NCBI GenBank assembly: GCA_030248135.1
Contig: JASANC010001194.1
Coordinates: 1-64,000, forward strand
Length of the DNA: 64,000 bases
Direction: 5' to 3'
Source: Theristus sp. LFF4_11
Lineage: Eukaryota > Nematoda > Chromadorea > Monhysterida > Xyalidae
The position numbers were made by a program, and so were the translations under genes. Positions 1 to 12,090 of this stretch are shown one piece after another (the stretch's first letter is position 1; each line of letters begins with the position of its first letter). The notes below the pieces were generated by a model, which worked only from the letters and a program-made list of their open reading frames with translations, was not told the origin of the DNA and ran no database searches.

Positions 1-98
1 ACATCAGAGACTTGAAAAGAGTTGTCGAGCCAAGTCTCTCACTGCTTACACAAAGCCATATTCCTCCTTTTATATGCGTCTCCCGCATTTTTAGATAA
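1..98 (+). mobile_element. 3' tail of a Helitron-like element (fourth copy)
   Basis: The first 98 bases match the 3' ends of the three full copies at 21394-24883 (reversed), 35959-39072 and 44696-48429. They include the terminal hairpin ATGCG-TCTCC-CGCAT and the terminus AGATAA, followed by a T. The rest of this copy lies left of the window. Confidence 0.8.
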
Positions 99-280
99 TT
101 TTTAATTTTGTTGGATTCCTGTGTTCCTTTCTACCATAATAAACCTTTTCTTCCAGAAATCGTCAAAAGATAAAACGAAAACGACGATCGAGTGAATTTT
201 CAAACTTCTGTAAAACGTCGAAAAAATAACAATTTTGAACGCCAGTCAATCAATTTGAAAAAAAAACAACCTCGAAAAAC

Positions 281-1476
281 ATGGGTCGATGGGACACGTT
301 TCCCGGCTCCGGCACGGCACCGCAGGCGGACAGCGTGCTGCAGACGACAGACGACGGAGTGACGGGCAGCTTTGTGGACGCCAACACTGGCGCGCCGGCG
401 TCAATTGGCGACTACTTGGGCACGGAACCGGACGGCAACTCTGGATTCGTTCGATGCTACTATCATCTGACCGAGACGTTGCTGTTAGTTGGCCACGTCC
501 ATTTCGTTGGAAAAAAACTCTGCGTTTCCATTTCCAAATCGTAGCGTAAACGTACATAACGTAACCGAACGTACCGTGACGTAAGATCACGTTGCGTCAC
601 GTGTCGTATCGTGTAGTGTCGGTCTGTGTGCGTTGACGTACGTAGACGTAACGCACACAATGTACATTGTGCAGCTCGTTGGACGGTACGGACTATACAC
701 TTCGATCCCTGTGGTATGGCATTCGCCAATTAGAATTCATTACAATAAACACGGTGGAATAACTGAATCACTTTGATTCATCGGTGAAAAACGTATTTGT
801 TATGTTACTTTACCTTTCCAGATGCGAAGAAGACCCCGGCTGCTGCAAGAGTGGCTGCTGCCCAAAAGATTGGACCATGTGAGTGTGAAACCGCGTTTTA
901 TCAATGTTTGTCAGTGAACCTCGCCGCGAAGAAAACTTTAGATAACTGCTAAATAGAGCAAAACAAATCAGCAGTTTATTATTTTTTTGCGATGACTTTC
1001 AGGATGGGTGGCGTGTACGTGTTGATCGCATTTGTTGTCGTGGTCGTGATCGTCTCAATGTTGTTGGCCGTGATCTGTTACACATTGTCGAAAACGAGAC
1101 AAAAGAAGGAAGACAAAAACGCCTATGCATACAGCCAATACGGTGGATCACAGGTGGATATCGCTTGTTACAAATCAGTGAAATGCCAGAATGCAAACCA
1201 GAATTAGGGCCAGTGTGTTACTAGGCCAGAAAAATTGAACTGCTACTGTGCGTGCAGTGGGCAGTTTTCGGGGTTTCTTCAGTATTCTGGTTTCCTTGCG
1301 GATAAAAACTGTGCATTTTATTCTAGAATATTACTGAATCTAGCCTCAAGAACCGCTAGTTTTCAATCGGACAGTTTTATAAGAAAATTTTTTTTGAGCA
1401 GGTTGGACTTGGCCACGCACCACCATACGCACCGCAGTACTCGCCGTACGTCAGTCCACCCTCGACGAGATATTAA
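281..1476 (+). CDS. small cysteine-rich single-pass membrane protein, 4 exons, 161 aa
   Basis: Exons 281-483, 822-878, 1003-1153 and 1402-1476 join in phase (2, 2, 0) and give 161 residues ending in TAA. The N-terminal half (1-66) is polar. It is followed by a short cysteine cluster, CEEDPGCCKSGCCPKDW, split over exons 1-3. Next comes one hydrophobic segment at about residues 88-113 (GGVYVLIAFVVVVVIV...), a basic stop (KTRQKKEDK), and a Tyr/Pro-rich cytoplasmic tail ending SPPSTRY. No cleavable signal peptide is visible, so either the N-terminus is extracellular without one or an upstream exon lies before the window's repeat. The layout (Cys cluster, one TM, PY-like tail) recalls shisa/WBP1-type adaptors, but I recognise no named family. 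The phase agreement over three introns is the main support. Confidence 0.72.
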
Positions 1477-2062
1477 ATACAGTGCGTCTCTTTTAAACCG
1501 GTCATTGTATAGCAAAAAATTAGCACCCGCGACAGAAGAACGAACGAAGCCGAGTTGCAAAAAAACATATTTCGCCACAAGTGGGGCTTTTATTTCTGAA
1601 CAGATCAGATTCCAACTCATTGTACCGTACATGTACTTCAATTCAAAGTTTCGCGGGTTCTGCCAAAAATGACAGGTTTTAAGGAAGATTCTGCACCTAA
1701 AAGCGAATGATTATTCATTTTCAAAAATACAAGTATGAAAAACATGATTTTGTAAGCAGCAATGAGAGCAGGTTTATTTCATAGTTTTACTTTCCTGAAA
1801 ATTTTGTTTTTATTTATAATAACTTCTGAAGAGTTCCACCTTCACTTTTACTTATGTTTCAACCGGCGCGCTTCTTCGCATTGTGTACTTTTTGAACGTC
1901 GATAAACATGCTTTCCGTCGAATATTGCACATGAATAAAAACAAATCCATTTAATTTACATCACAACAAAAGTAAAACGAAATGAACAACCGGAATCTGA
2001 TATAAAACAACACAAAAACAAAAACAAGAAAACAAAAGAAAACACCGCAATGAAAGAGATCA
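1477..2062. other. AT-rich intergenic spacer
   Basis: This stretch lies between two convergent genes, ending at 1476 (+) and 2063 (-). It is AT-rich, with no exon-like GC-rich block and no repeat shared with the rest of the window. It probably holds the two 3' UTRs. Confidence 0.5.
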
Positions 2063-4494
2063 TCATCGTAGAATAACGCAGCAGAACAAAGCGGAAGCGA
2101 ACAAAGCAATCAGCGGTTCTATTCTCGGCAGTGTTGTTGGCGCACGTGCTCTATTGTCGTTGCCGTGCTGCTGATTGTTTTCATCAGCATTGTTGTCGCT
2201 TTCCGTTTCGCCGGAAGATGGCGGCGGAATCAGACCAGCCGTGACAATACCCCCGGCAGACATAATGTTTTTGTTGCATTTCACTGTGCTGTTGCAGATC
2301 CACTGTTCCACACCGAGCAGATTGCGGTAGCCAACGACGATCGGTGCACCGCTCGACACGCTCAGACAGCCTTTCGTGTAGCGATACTGTTTGCCTGTGA
2401 GAATCACGTCTTTTCTTGTGTATTTTTCGAATTGTCGTGTAGCGTTCAGAAAATCTTATCTCAGCTGAAAAAACGTTGAGCTTTTCATTGTAGTTTTTAC
2501 TATTGACTACATGTGTGGTAAGAAGATGTAAACGCGCTTGCCACTGAAGTGGATGCTTAAAGTTGACTAGACTCACGGAAGCTGCGATATGATCAAGTTC
2601 GTCTTTGGTTATTATCATGGTTATTTTTTCAGTGTGTGTTTTACAAAATCTTAAGTTTTTCTATAGCTGAGTTTTTCTAAAATTTCTATGTAGCGAGTTG
2701 AGTGTTTTCCAATGTCTTATATTTTATGTACCGGGCAGACTGGGGTCATGACTGCGCATTATCAAGCAGTACTGTCCCGTGCACGTGTTGTCGCTCAGTT
2801 GCACATCCGTCAGTACGTTGTATGTTTGGTGGCACTCAAGTGAACCTGTGTATTTTCAAAAAAAAACTGAGAAAAGAAAAGCAACTCTAAAGGTATTGAG
2901 CGTTTTACGAAGAAAAGATTTGTATTACGTTTTACAAACAGAGACAGCGTAACAGTCAAAGCACCATTCATGGAGCTTTACGCGCTGGGGCAGTGCGTCA
3001 CTTCGCTACACATCCCATGAAGCAAAAATCAGCGCAGCTTTTAGCGCGCTTCACATTTCTACGCATTTGCGCAGGCGCGCGCTGACGCGCTAGCAGCAAA
3101 CATGATTCAGCGTGCGCGTGCATGAATGGGCTTTTTGTGCTCTTATGAATTCTCTTACCAGTTTGCACTTCGTACGGCTGCGCTCGATTGCAGCGGTCGC
3201 CAGCGCACATGCAGCCGAGCGTCGTGTCGCCGCCTTGCGCCTGAAACAGTTTGATGCGTGATGCGGGAATTCAAAATTGGCATAGTGATTAGAGTCCTCT
3301 AAATAGGGCCGGGTCACTTTGGCTATTTTGAACTGCCACATAAAGACTGAAAATTGTTTGCTTTCTACGCGTCTGCAAACGTATTGAGCCGCAGAACCCA
3401 TACCTACAGTCCATCTGTAAAATATATGCAACATGACGTAATGACCGACCAATCAGCGCTGAGAATTGCTCATGACTAAACCAATCAGCGGTGAGAATTG
3501 CTATGACCAACCAATCAGCGCGATAGACTGCAGCACATGACTTGCCACCTGCAACACGAAGCACGCGCCGACGGCGGCGCCCGGTCCCGGCCACAGGGTC
3601 ACCAGTTGCACGTCGAACGCGAACGAGCCCATCTGCGACGAACAGTCGGCCACGATCGACGTCTCCCGTTTGCCGGCCCAGTTCGTGATGTTGCTGCGCG
3701 TGTAGAAGCACGTCACACCTGAGCACGTCGGTCCTGTTGCTTTCGCGTCATCATCGTCATCATTCTTCGCGGTTTCCCGATCGCCAACAGCAACAACGTC
3801 GTTCCGGTTCTGAACGTCCGGTCGCGAATTGTAGTAGGTCGCCTCGACGTACTCGGCGCATTCGTACTGCGCCAGACGGATGCGCGGTTGATCGCGTTGC
3901 ACGGTGCGCGCGTCGTTGCACAGATCACCGGTGGTGCACAGACACAGCAGCGCGTCGACGTGGTTGCGCCGGCAGCCGAGTGCCACGGCCGGGTGGAAAC
4001 CTGCGCTGCGCTCAGCTTTTCTTGAATCACTCGCTCTCCATTTTCACGCACAATGATAGTGTCACCCACCCAATTGTACCCTGTATGTTGCCGGAGTCCA
4101 ACATGGAAGCATATTCTTCACTGTCACTTCACCAGCTTTTGAGTGAACCTTGATCTCGGATTTTGTATAATGAATATGGAGTGAAACGTCGTGAAGTGTG
4201 ACACTACATTGTATGTGACACATTACATATGTTTCCATCATCCATGTGAATCGAGCCCCAACCTGTGCTGCAGCCCTGCATCATGTTGCCGTGTTCGTCC
4301 GTCCAATAGACGCAGGTGTCCCCAAGACAGCGGCTGTCACAATTGCGGTCGCTCGTTGAGTTGTGATGAGTGCCGCCGCTGCTGGACAGGTCGTTGCTCA
4401 GTACGCTCTGCTTGCAGTTGTAGCAGCGCAGTGCGTTCACGACGTTCGTGACCAACAGCAACAGAGGGATGATGAATGAGACAACGGATATCAT
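2063..4494 (-). CDS. secreted/GPI-type protein with Ly6/uPAR-like domains, 4 exons, 377 aa
   Basis: Read on the minus strand, the exons are 4494-4227, 4000-3549, 3240-3159 and 2394-2063. All junctions are in phase (1, 0, 1); the first intron splits a Cys codon. Residues 1-21 form a signal peptide (IPLLLLVTNVV core). The first Ly6 unit starts LRCYNC and closes with CLCTTGDLCND, the hallmark C-x-C...C-N ending. A second unit begins near YECAEYVEA, has an acidic insert (DDDDD), and closes with GCMCAGDRCN. A shorter third cysteine block (KGCLSV...WICNSTVKC) follows. The last ~17 residues are hydrophobic (PLIALFASALFCCVIL), as in a GPI-attachment signal. Family knowledge: Ly6/three-finger proteins are extracellular and often bind receptors or channels. 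I cannot name an orthologue. The ATG at 4494 was chosen over an upstream in-frame one because it opens the signal peptide. Confidence 0.85.
3395..3535. mobile_element. small MITE with three CCAATCAGC repeats
   Basis: The element lies in the second intron of the Ly6 gene. One end reads TACAGTCCATCTG and the other reads towards TAGACTGCA. Inside, a roughly 32-bp unit containing ACCAATCAGCG is repeated three times. An inverted relative with the same unit and end sequence is at 51530-51705. Confidence 0.6.
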
Positions 4495-5849
4495 GTTCGT
4501 TTTTTTAGCTTGGGAAGAACTTGTGTAAATTCGAACACCTAAATATATGAGGCGAAGATAGACCGACGGTTTTTTCTTGACGTGAAACACCGTCTGAAAG
4601 ACAGGAACTTGTGTTGTTTTGTAACGCCAGAAATGTGACTACACCACACACGGAACGATATATTACAAGCGGGTTTCACAATAACGCGTATAAACAAATT
4701 GCAAAAAGTCGGAAAGCTGAATTGGCTGTGAAGCCAATGGTATAGTGAAATACTGTGTTCTAATGCAGCAAGAAAAATGGAAAGTAAATAAACAAACAGT
4801 AAAATTATTCCAAAGTTATTGGAATGATAAATTTTATTTTTAGTCGCACACAAATTTTGAAAAAAATTCAAGTGTCAAAATTTGTTGAAAACATGATTTG
4901 CCGAAAACGACTTTTTAAAGTTTTTTCACGTCGGTATGCTTTTCGAAGTTGAAACCATTTAAAAACCGTGAAATACAATTTTACACATACCGCACTGCAT
5001 TACGTCACAATGATAGACAATATGATGCGAAATGTCTGAAATAATCAGATCAACAAACAGCACAACAAAACATATCGTGGTGAATGTGGGACAAGCAACA
5101 AAACTGTGTTTCATCGGTTGTCGGGCGGATGAAAGTGCGAGGGAGCTTTTTGTTTCGTTTTCGAGTTGCAAAGAAAATATCACTCATTTTGCAAACAATC
5201 GCAGCTGTTTGTTATGCGTGGGCATTTGAAAAAACTGTAACACCTGTTGTACTAACATTTTAGTAGTAGTCGTATGTTTTTTTGTGGGGCTCATTTGGTT
5301 ACTTAAAATGCAATTGTTTCGTTTTTTTCTCAAAGACTGATGGCGAAATGCTTAGTGAACAAACTGGCATGCTCATTAAAAACGTTTTCAGCTATCGTTG
5401 ATGGTATCAGATCTTTCCAAGATGAATGGCCCAACCCAACTCAACATACAAAAACCGTGGTTTAAAAAATCCGTTTTATGTAACACCACACGTTGGACCA
5501 TCAAGGACACTGCTCGTACCTCGTTGAGAAAATTCAAGAAAAACTACAAATACCATTAGGTGTTGCATATGAGGTCTCCTTATATAATTTTTGAGAAAGG
5601 CACTCCTAGTCTGCAACTAATCTCGCCTTGATTGAGAAAACAAGGACTGCCTTATTTATTCGGCCATACTGTGAACGCGTACGTCTATCTCGTGGTGGGT
5701 GACCCAGGGCTTATGACTTGTTTTGTTTCGCGACCCTCTCTTTCGTGACTCGTTTAATCTCGCAACCTCGTTTCCTTTCGCGATCTCGTATCGTCTCGCG
5801 ACCCTCTGTCTCGTGGCTCGTTTTTTTTCGTTGACTCATTTTTCAGTAC
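4495..5849. other. intergenic region with repeat remnants
   Basis: No exon-like block is visible upstream of the Ly6 gene. Around 5590-5680 there is a remnant of the TA-type MITE found complete at 21649-21911 (shared GGACTGCCTTATTTATTCGG). From about 5705 to 5850 there is a degenerate array of short TCGCGACCCTC / TTCGTGACTCG units. The promoter of the Ly6 gene should lie near 4500-4700, but I see no defining motif. Confidence 0.4.
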
Positions 5850-6076
5850 TGTGGATTTATTCAAACGTGTCCGGACTAAAATGACGTCCTTTGCTTTAAA
5901 AACGCCCGTTTGCCAAAGTACAGGCACTAAAATTTCTGTTTGATGTGATTGATTCGACATTCACCATTTGTTTACTAGAAGAAATCGGCTGAACGAAAAG
6001 GTCTGGTACGCTGTGAACGGCAAGCGCATGACGGCACATGACGTCATTTCAGTCGGAAACGTTCGAAAAAATAGTT
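5850..6076 (+). mobile_element. MITE family A, copy 1
   Basis: About 230 bp with imperfect terminal inverted repeats: one end carries CAAACGTGTCCGGACTAAAA and the other, inverted, CGTTTCCGACTGAAATGACG. Both contain TGACGT. The internal sequence (CATTCACCATTTGTTTAC) is shared with copies at 12852, 18808, 27301, 31785 (truncated) and 35727. It has no coding capacity. Confidence 0.75.
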
Positions 6077-6923
6077 CATAGTTCAGAAAGTGCACCGTGG
6101 TACCCCTCGCATGCGTCGAATGTGCTAAAGCGCTGAAAGAAACGTACAGTGAAATGACATCAATTTTAAGACCGGTGCACACGTGGATTAATAACATAGA
6201 AGACCATGGACCACCATCACGAAGACCATATACGCCTTGCTTCTAGCAAATGACAGACACAAAACAATAATAAGCTAACCTTCTTTGATTGTAGGAAATA
6301 AAGCATGAGCATGATACAAAAACTTTTCGAATTATTCGATTTATATCAGTATAGCAACAGCCAAGAGCAGAATAATCACAATGTGGAGGCGGAGTAATAT
6401 GTATACCACAGAAATTTTTAATCTGCCTGACGGCAGAACATGGGTTGCATTGCGTGCGACCAACCAACAGCGGCACATGAATCTAAAAAAATTCTTGAAT
6501 TACCCCGGAGCTATAAAATATGTATTTCATATGTGCTTTTGAACTTTGAAGATAGCGAAGAAGATGACGATATACAGTGAAACTGCAGTGGAATCGTTGT
6601 TATTAATTTGTTATAAAGTTTCGCTGACGGTTTATGGCAAATAAGGAACCAAGTTTGTTTGGCATGCTTTTTGGCTGTCAGATCTTCTCAGTTAAAACGT
6701 TTTATTTTTAAGTTCAAATAAAATACGTTTGAAAATAGTTCAAAAAGTACAGTCACCCTGCTGTGGAAATGCAAAACGCCACAAACGTCACTTGCGATGT
6801 TGAGTTCGACGACGACATCAAGGTGCGCAGTTGTTTTTTTAATACAAGCGGAAGAGTTTTCAAACGTTTTTATGGCATATTTCGAAAATAAATTAAGATC
6901 GGCTTTTTCAGAATACCGACCCC
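6077..6923. other. non-coding spacer
   Basis: AT-rich sequence with only short random ORFs. I see no splice-bounded exon, no tRNA-like fold and no repeat shared with the rest of the window. Confidence 0.4.
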
Positions 6924-9052
6924 CTTTAGGCACAGTTTTTGAAAAGTTCTCAAATTTTGACGAAATTAGCACCAATCGAACCGTCTCGATGCGCTGAGTT
7001 CGAAAATCATATTTATTTTTTAATTTGACCCGGTTTTATGCTTCAAAAAACAAAAAAAAACCTTTTTTTTGGGGGATCATTAGAAAAATAGTTCTAACTC
7101 GCCTCTGCGTTAAGCTATTAACAAAATTCAAAAACCAATCGATTTCGCTATTGCTTGCGCACATTTTTCATGTTAACAATGTTATACAAAAAGTGTTGTT
7201 TTATGCTTTAAAATTGAGAAAAACTAAAAGAGTATGTGGTTTTTGCCCTGTTTAGGCACTTTTAAAGCGGATGCGGAATAGGGTTGCTAAGTGATTCTGA
7301 AAGCCCTTGAAAAATGCTACAAGTATGCAAAAAATAAAAAAAATCGGTTGCCCTTTAAGAAGTAACGAAGCATTACAATATCGGTCGCGCGCATACATAA
7401 AGGGTATTTCCCGGTATGTCGACAAATTGTGGAGCAACGGAGACAAAAACCAAAAACGGGTATTAGGGCAACTTTTTGCGCTGAATCCGAAAAAGTAAGT
7501 GCCGTTGCGAAATTTTCTTACAGTAACCCAATATTTGCAATTTTTTGGCTTTTTGGCTCTTTTTTGGATTGTTTCTAATCCGTGTGGTGTTATACTTGAA
7601 CTAATCAGGTCAAATTTGGTATCAATCGGCTCCCCTTGATTATGCGAACAATTTCCATTTAGATACCGCAACTATATTATAATTACCGTAACCCGCAGAG
7701 CACGATTTTTGCTATTTTTAACCATTTTTAGGCCTAAAAGTGACATTTTTTATCCCTGTAGTGTTCTAGTTGTTCCAATTGAATCAAATGTGTATCAGTC
7801 AATTACTCTTGATCAGATAAACAACTTTCATTTAGATACCGTAACCACAGTTTGACTTTCGTGCCCCTTTAAACACGGTATTCTACTAAGTTTTCACCAT
7901 TTTCAGGCATGAAATTGGCTTTATTGTCCATGCAATGTTACATTGTATACTTGAACGAATCTAGTCAAATTTAGCATCACACAGGAAAAACAACTTTTTT
8001 ATGCTCTCGTATGTTCCGTTTTTATTTAACTTTATGTCGACTTTGTGTCGTAACATAACGACAATAAAACGACTTTGTGTCGTAACATAAAGTTGCATGA
8101 GTATTCGTCGTATGCTATTTCACGCTGCAAAAAAACCTGTTTTACGCAACTGCATAAAGAAGGGACATTAAAAAGAATGAAAATGCTGATTGGCTATTTC
8201 TGCGCTCTCTGTGGTTATGTTCCAGCTTTATGTGCATAAAGTAATATTAAAAACTATCTTCATGCAGTTTCCATGTTCCATCATGTTCAAACTACTTTAA
8301 AACTGAAATTTAAAGCTTAAAACTATGAATTCACGGACCATTTTGTTTTGAAAACAATACACTAGTGTGTCGAGTACGTGCACATCATGAAATTGCTGAA
8401 AAAAAAACAAAAAGCAAGATTAAAAGTATAAAACACGTTCTAAAAAGTAAAAACGTGTTGACGTGAAGTGAGAGTGTTGTCGGTTTTGTTGTTGCCAACT
8501 AGCTTTAATTCACATGCAAGTGTCTATTATTTCAAGTGTGAGTCAAAACATCAAACAATGCTAGGCGTTCTCACTCGCTGGTGATTGTTGTGGTAACATT
8601 TTCTGAATTGAAGTCAAATTTCACCAGCGCTCAGTCATCATTGGTCAGCCATCACACGCAGTTCAAACATTTTAAACTGAACAATCATCTAAACCTAATC
8701 GCTTTGGAAATGTTACCACAATAATCACCGGTGAGTCAGACTTTTGTTTTCGGGATACGGTGCGGGACAGGACACGGTGGCGGACCGAGCAATTTTGTTG
8801 GGACACCTAAATTGAAGTTAAAAAGCGTCGCATCGTCCATCGATCCTTTAAAACTTTTGGCAGCCTTCCCACAGCGCACCGCTTTACTGCATTCAGCCTG
8901 CTGGACTGTTAATTTTCAAGCTTACAGTAATACTTACATACAGTAAGTTACTAGCAGATTAGAAAATCGGATTTCCCTTCGCTGTACATGCGATTGCAGT
9001 ATACACAAACAATTGAACAGACACACTCTGGAGATAGATTTTGATAGATGAG

Positions 9053-9139
9053 CTGATCATTAATTTAATGTTCCCTTTTTATACTAGCGTCTGTGATTTT
9101 TCTAGTAAACAAAGCATAAAAAAGAAACATTAAATTGAT
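9053..9139. repeat. palindromic mini-element, copy 1
   Basis: TGATCATTAATTTAATGTT at the left end is matched by its inverted partner AACATTAAATTGATGATCA at the right. The unit can therefore fold into a hairpin. A second copy at 9886-9974, with its downstream 120 bp, is a direct repeat of this block. Confidence 0.65.
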
Positions 9140-9554
9140 GATCACGAGTCACGACACACACCTAATCTTGCTAAGGAACCGACTCACTGACTGGCTAACT
9201 GACTCAGCACAGACTGTCAAGCTTCAGAATAAACGACTCTCACTGGAAACTTACAGAATGACAACTTGAAAAAAATCTGAGGCAGCACAAAAGAGGACAG
9301 GCATTTTTGGGTGGGATGGGGGCTCCTACAGTGTGTGTGTTTGCCGTCACTTACTTTGAAAGTTGTCAGACTGCCCTCTGCCAGCTGGGCATGTGAGTGC
9401 AGCGTGTGTGTTTGATGTCAGGCATAATTTGCAAGTTGGTCAGACTGTAGTCTGCCAGTTCTCCAGTCAGCGTACACTGTATCTGTGTGGTTGCCATCAG
9501 GTAGCGTATTCTGTAAGTTGGTCATACTGTACAATGCCAGCTGGCCATTTTTGT

Positions 9555-9880
9555 GATTATCGGAACATTTTAATAGGGGCACCCACGGGGGCAAGGCTGG
9601 GCTGCCGAGTCGTGAATGGGTGTGGGAGTACCTACGGAGGCGGTCTCGGCCATGTTCCGACCTTTTACAGCAGAATGCATAACTTCACGGAAGTTTTTCG
9701 CAACTGTTTTTAGCTGTCGCGAAAACAATGAGTGAGATGGGGCGGGGTGCTGAGTCGTGAAGGGGTGTGGGAGTACCTGCAGAGGGGGTCTCGAGTTTTG
9801 AGGGGTGGGTGTCACAGAACCTTTCCCACCCCCTCCACCCGCACGAGACGCAACTTCGTGCTAGGAAGGACACCCCTTTC
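9555..9880. repeat. GC-rich tandem block (two units; third at 10410-10580)
   Basis: Units share GGGTGTGGGAGTACCT, a GGTCTCGG box and, in the second and third, CCACCCGCACGAG. The first two are adjacent; the third lies 700 bp downstream. They look like duplicated pieces inside the fold-back element. No gene is evident. Confidence 0.5.
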
Positions 9881-9885
9881 ACATG

Positions 9886-9974
9886 ATCATTAATTTAATG
9901 TCCCCTTTTTATACTAGCGTCTGTGATTTTCGTAGTAAATAAAGCATAAAAAAGAAACATTAAATTGATGATCA
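9886..9974. repeat. palindromic mini-element, copy 2
   Basis: A near-identical direct copy of the hairpin at 9053-9139. It is followed by the same GGAACCGACTCACTGACTGG stretch, so the duplicated block is longer than the hairpin itself. Confidence 0.65.
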
Positions 9975-11084
9975 TGGCACACACCTAATCTTGCTAAGGA
10001 ACCGACTCACTGACTGGCTAACTGACTCAGTACAGACTGTAAAGCTTCAGAATAAACGACTCTCACTGGCAGACTTACAGACTGACAACTGGAAATAAAA
10101 ACGTGCAGGCAACACCGAAGATGACAGACATTTAAAAGTAGGGTGGTACCTATCCGTGGTAGAAAAGGGTGCCAACTTTTTGGGGGGTTAGTGGGATCCC
10201 CGCGTCGCCTGCTAAGGTGGTGTGCACCGCGCCATACGCTAATCGGCTCTAAGGGGGTGCCACCTCACCCACTGTAATTTTTATTAAAAGTTTTTCAGTG
10301 AAACCTATAATTTGCAAAACATTGTAAAATAGTTGAGTGATCACTGTGATTGAGATTCAATACCTTTATATTTAGCGCATATTATGCAACTTGGAAACTC
10401 AAACAAAATTTGTGATTATGGGAACATTTTGGCAGGGGAACCCACGGGGGCGGGGGGGGGGTGAGTGCCGAATCATGAAAAGGTGTGGGAGTACCTACAC
10501 CGGGGGTCTCGGGTTTTGAAGGGTGGGTGTCACGAAAGTCTTCCCACTCCCTTCCACCCGCACGAGGCGCAACTTCACATCTTCGGTACTATGTACAGAT
10601 ACACATGTAAGTCACACCAACTTGCTCAGTAACCGACTGGCAGTAAAGACACATAGACATAAACTGACAGAGTCTGCCACAGATGAATGCCTAGCTACCT
10701 TTCAGGATAGACATTTATAGACTCATGCGCAGACCTGCCACATTCAAAAACTGCAGTCTGGTTAATTTATACTGTTATTTTACTTGACTGACTTTTGAAA
10801 ACTTGTTTTAATACTTTGAAACGTGGATTACAGAGATAAACTGTCGATTTCAAAAGATAAATGCAAAAAATGCATACAAAAGATAAATGCATAAAAAAGA
10901 CGCATTAAAAATAATTTTTATGTTTTTTTAATGTTTCGCATAAAAATGTACATAAAAATGACAAAAAGCAAAAATGTCTTTTCCATTTTTATGTCTGCAT
11001 AAAGAGGTAACATTATTAACTCGCTAAGCAGCATGAGTGCTGCATCCGAGGGCATAAAAAAGTTGTTTTTCCTGTGTCAATCGA

Positions 11085-12090
11085 GTCCCGTTGATTAGGC
11101 AAACAACTTTCACTCAGATACCATAATCCTTGCTTGACTACCGTACTTTTTGAAGCACGGTATTTTAGTAATTTTGTATTTTTTTCAAGCCTGAAATTGG
11201 CTATTTTGATCCATGTAGTGTTACACTTGAACAATTCTAGTCAAATTCGCGATCAGGTTTTTGAACTCAGGTTTTGAACGTTTTTCTAAGTAAGATTTTT
11301 TTACCCAAAATTTTTTTAAGGTTTCAACTTTCAACACCTGAGATGGCCTTTACAAATTTGAGGGTGGGGAGGAACACACTTGGAACGGTAGTCAAGCAAT
11401 GATTACGGTATCTGAGTGAAAGTTGTTTCCCTGATCAATGGGAGTGTATTGATCGCGAATTTGACTAGAATTGTTCAAGGGTAACACTACATGGATCAAA
11501 ATAGCCAATTTCAGGCTTGAAAAAAATACAAAATTACTAAAATACCGTGCTTCAAAAAGTACGGTAGTCAAGCAAGGATTATGGTATCTGAGTGAAAGTT
11601 GTTTGCCTAATCAACGGGACTCGATTGATGCTAAATTTGACTAGATTCGTTCAAGTATAACATTGCATGGACAATAAAGCCAATTTCATGCCTGAAAATG
11701 GTGAAAACTTAGTAGAATACCGTGCTTAAAGGGGTACGAAAGTCAAACTTTGGTTACGGTATCCAAATGAAAATTGTTTATCTGGTCAAGACTAATTGAC
11801 TGATACACATTTGATTCAATTGGAACAACTAGAACACTACAGGGATGAAAAATGTCACTTTCAGGCCTAAAAATGGTTAGAAATAGCAAAAATCGTGCTC
11901 TGCGGGTTACGGTAATTATAATATAGTTGCGGTATCTGAATGGAAATTGTTCGCATAATCAAGGGGAGCCGATTGATACCAAATGTGACCTGATTAGTTC
12001 AAGTATAACACCACACGGATTAGAAACAATCCAAAAAAGAGCCAAAAAGGCAAAAAATTGCAAATATTGGGTTACTGTAACAAAATTTCG
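11085..12090 (+). repeat. ~170-bp repeat array inside the fold-back right arm
   Basis: Units contain GGTATCTGAGTGAAAGTTGT, then a GATCAA or AATCAA step, TTTGACTAGA and a TTCAAG run. One unit (11085-11250) is inverted relative to the three or so that follow 11395. The left arm carries matching units at about 7570-7985. Confidence 0.6.
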
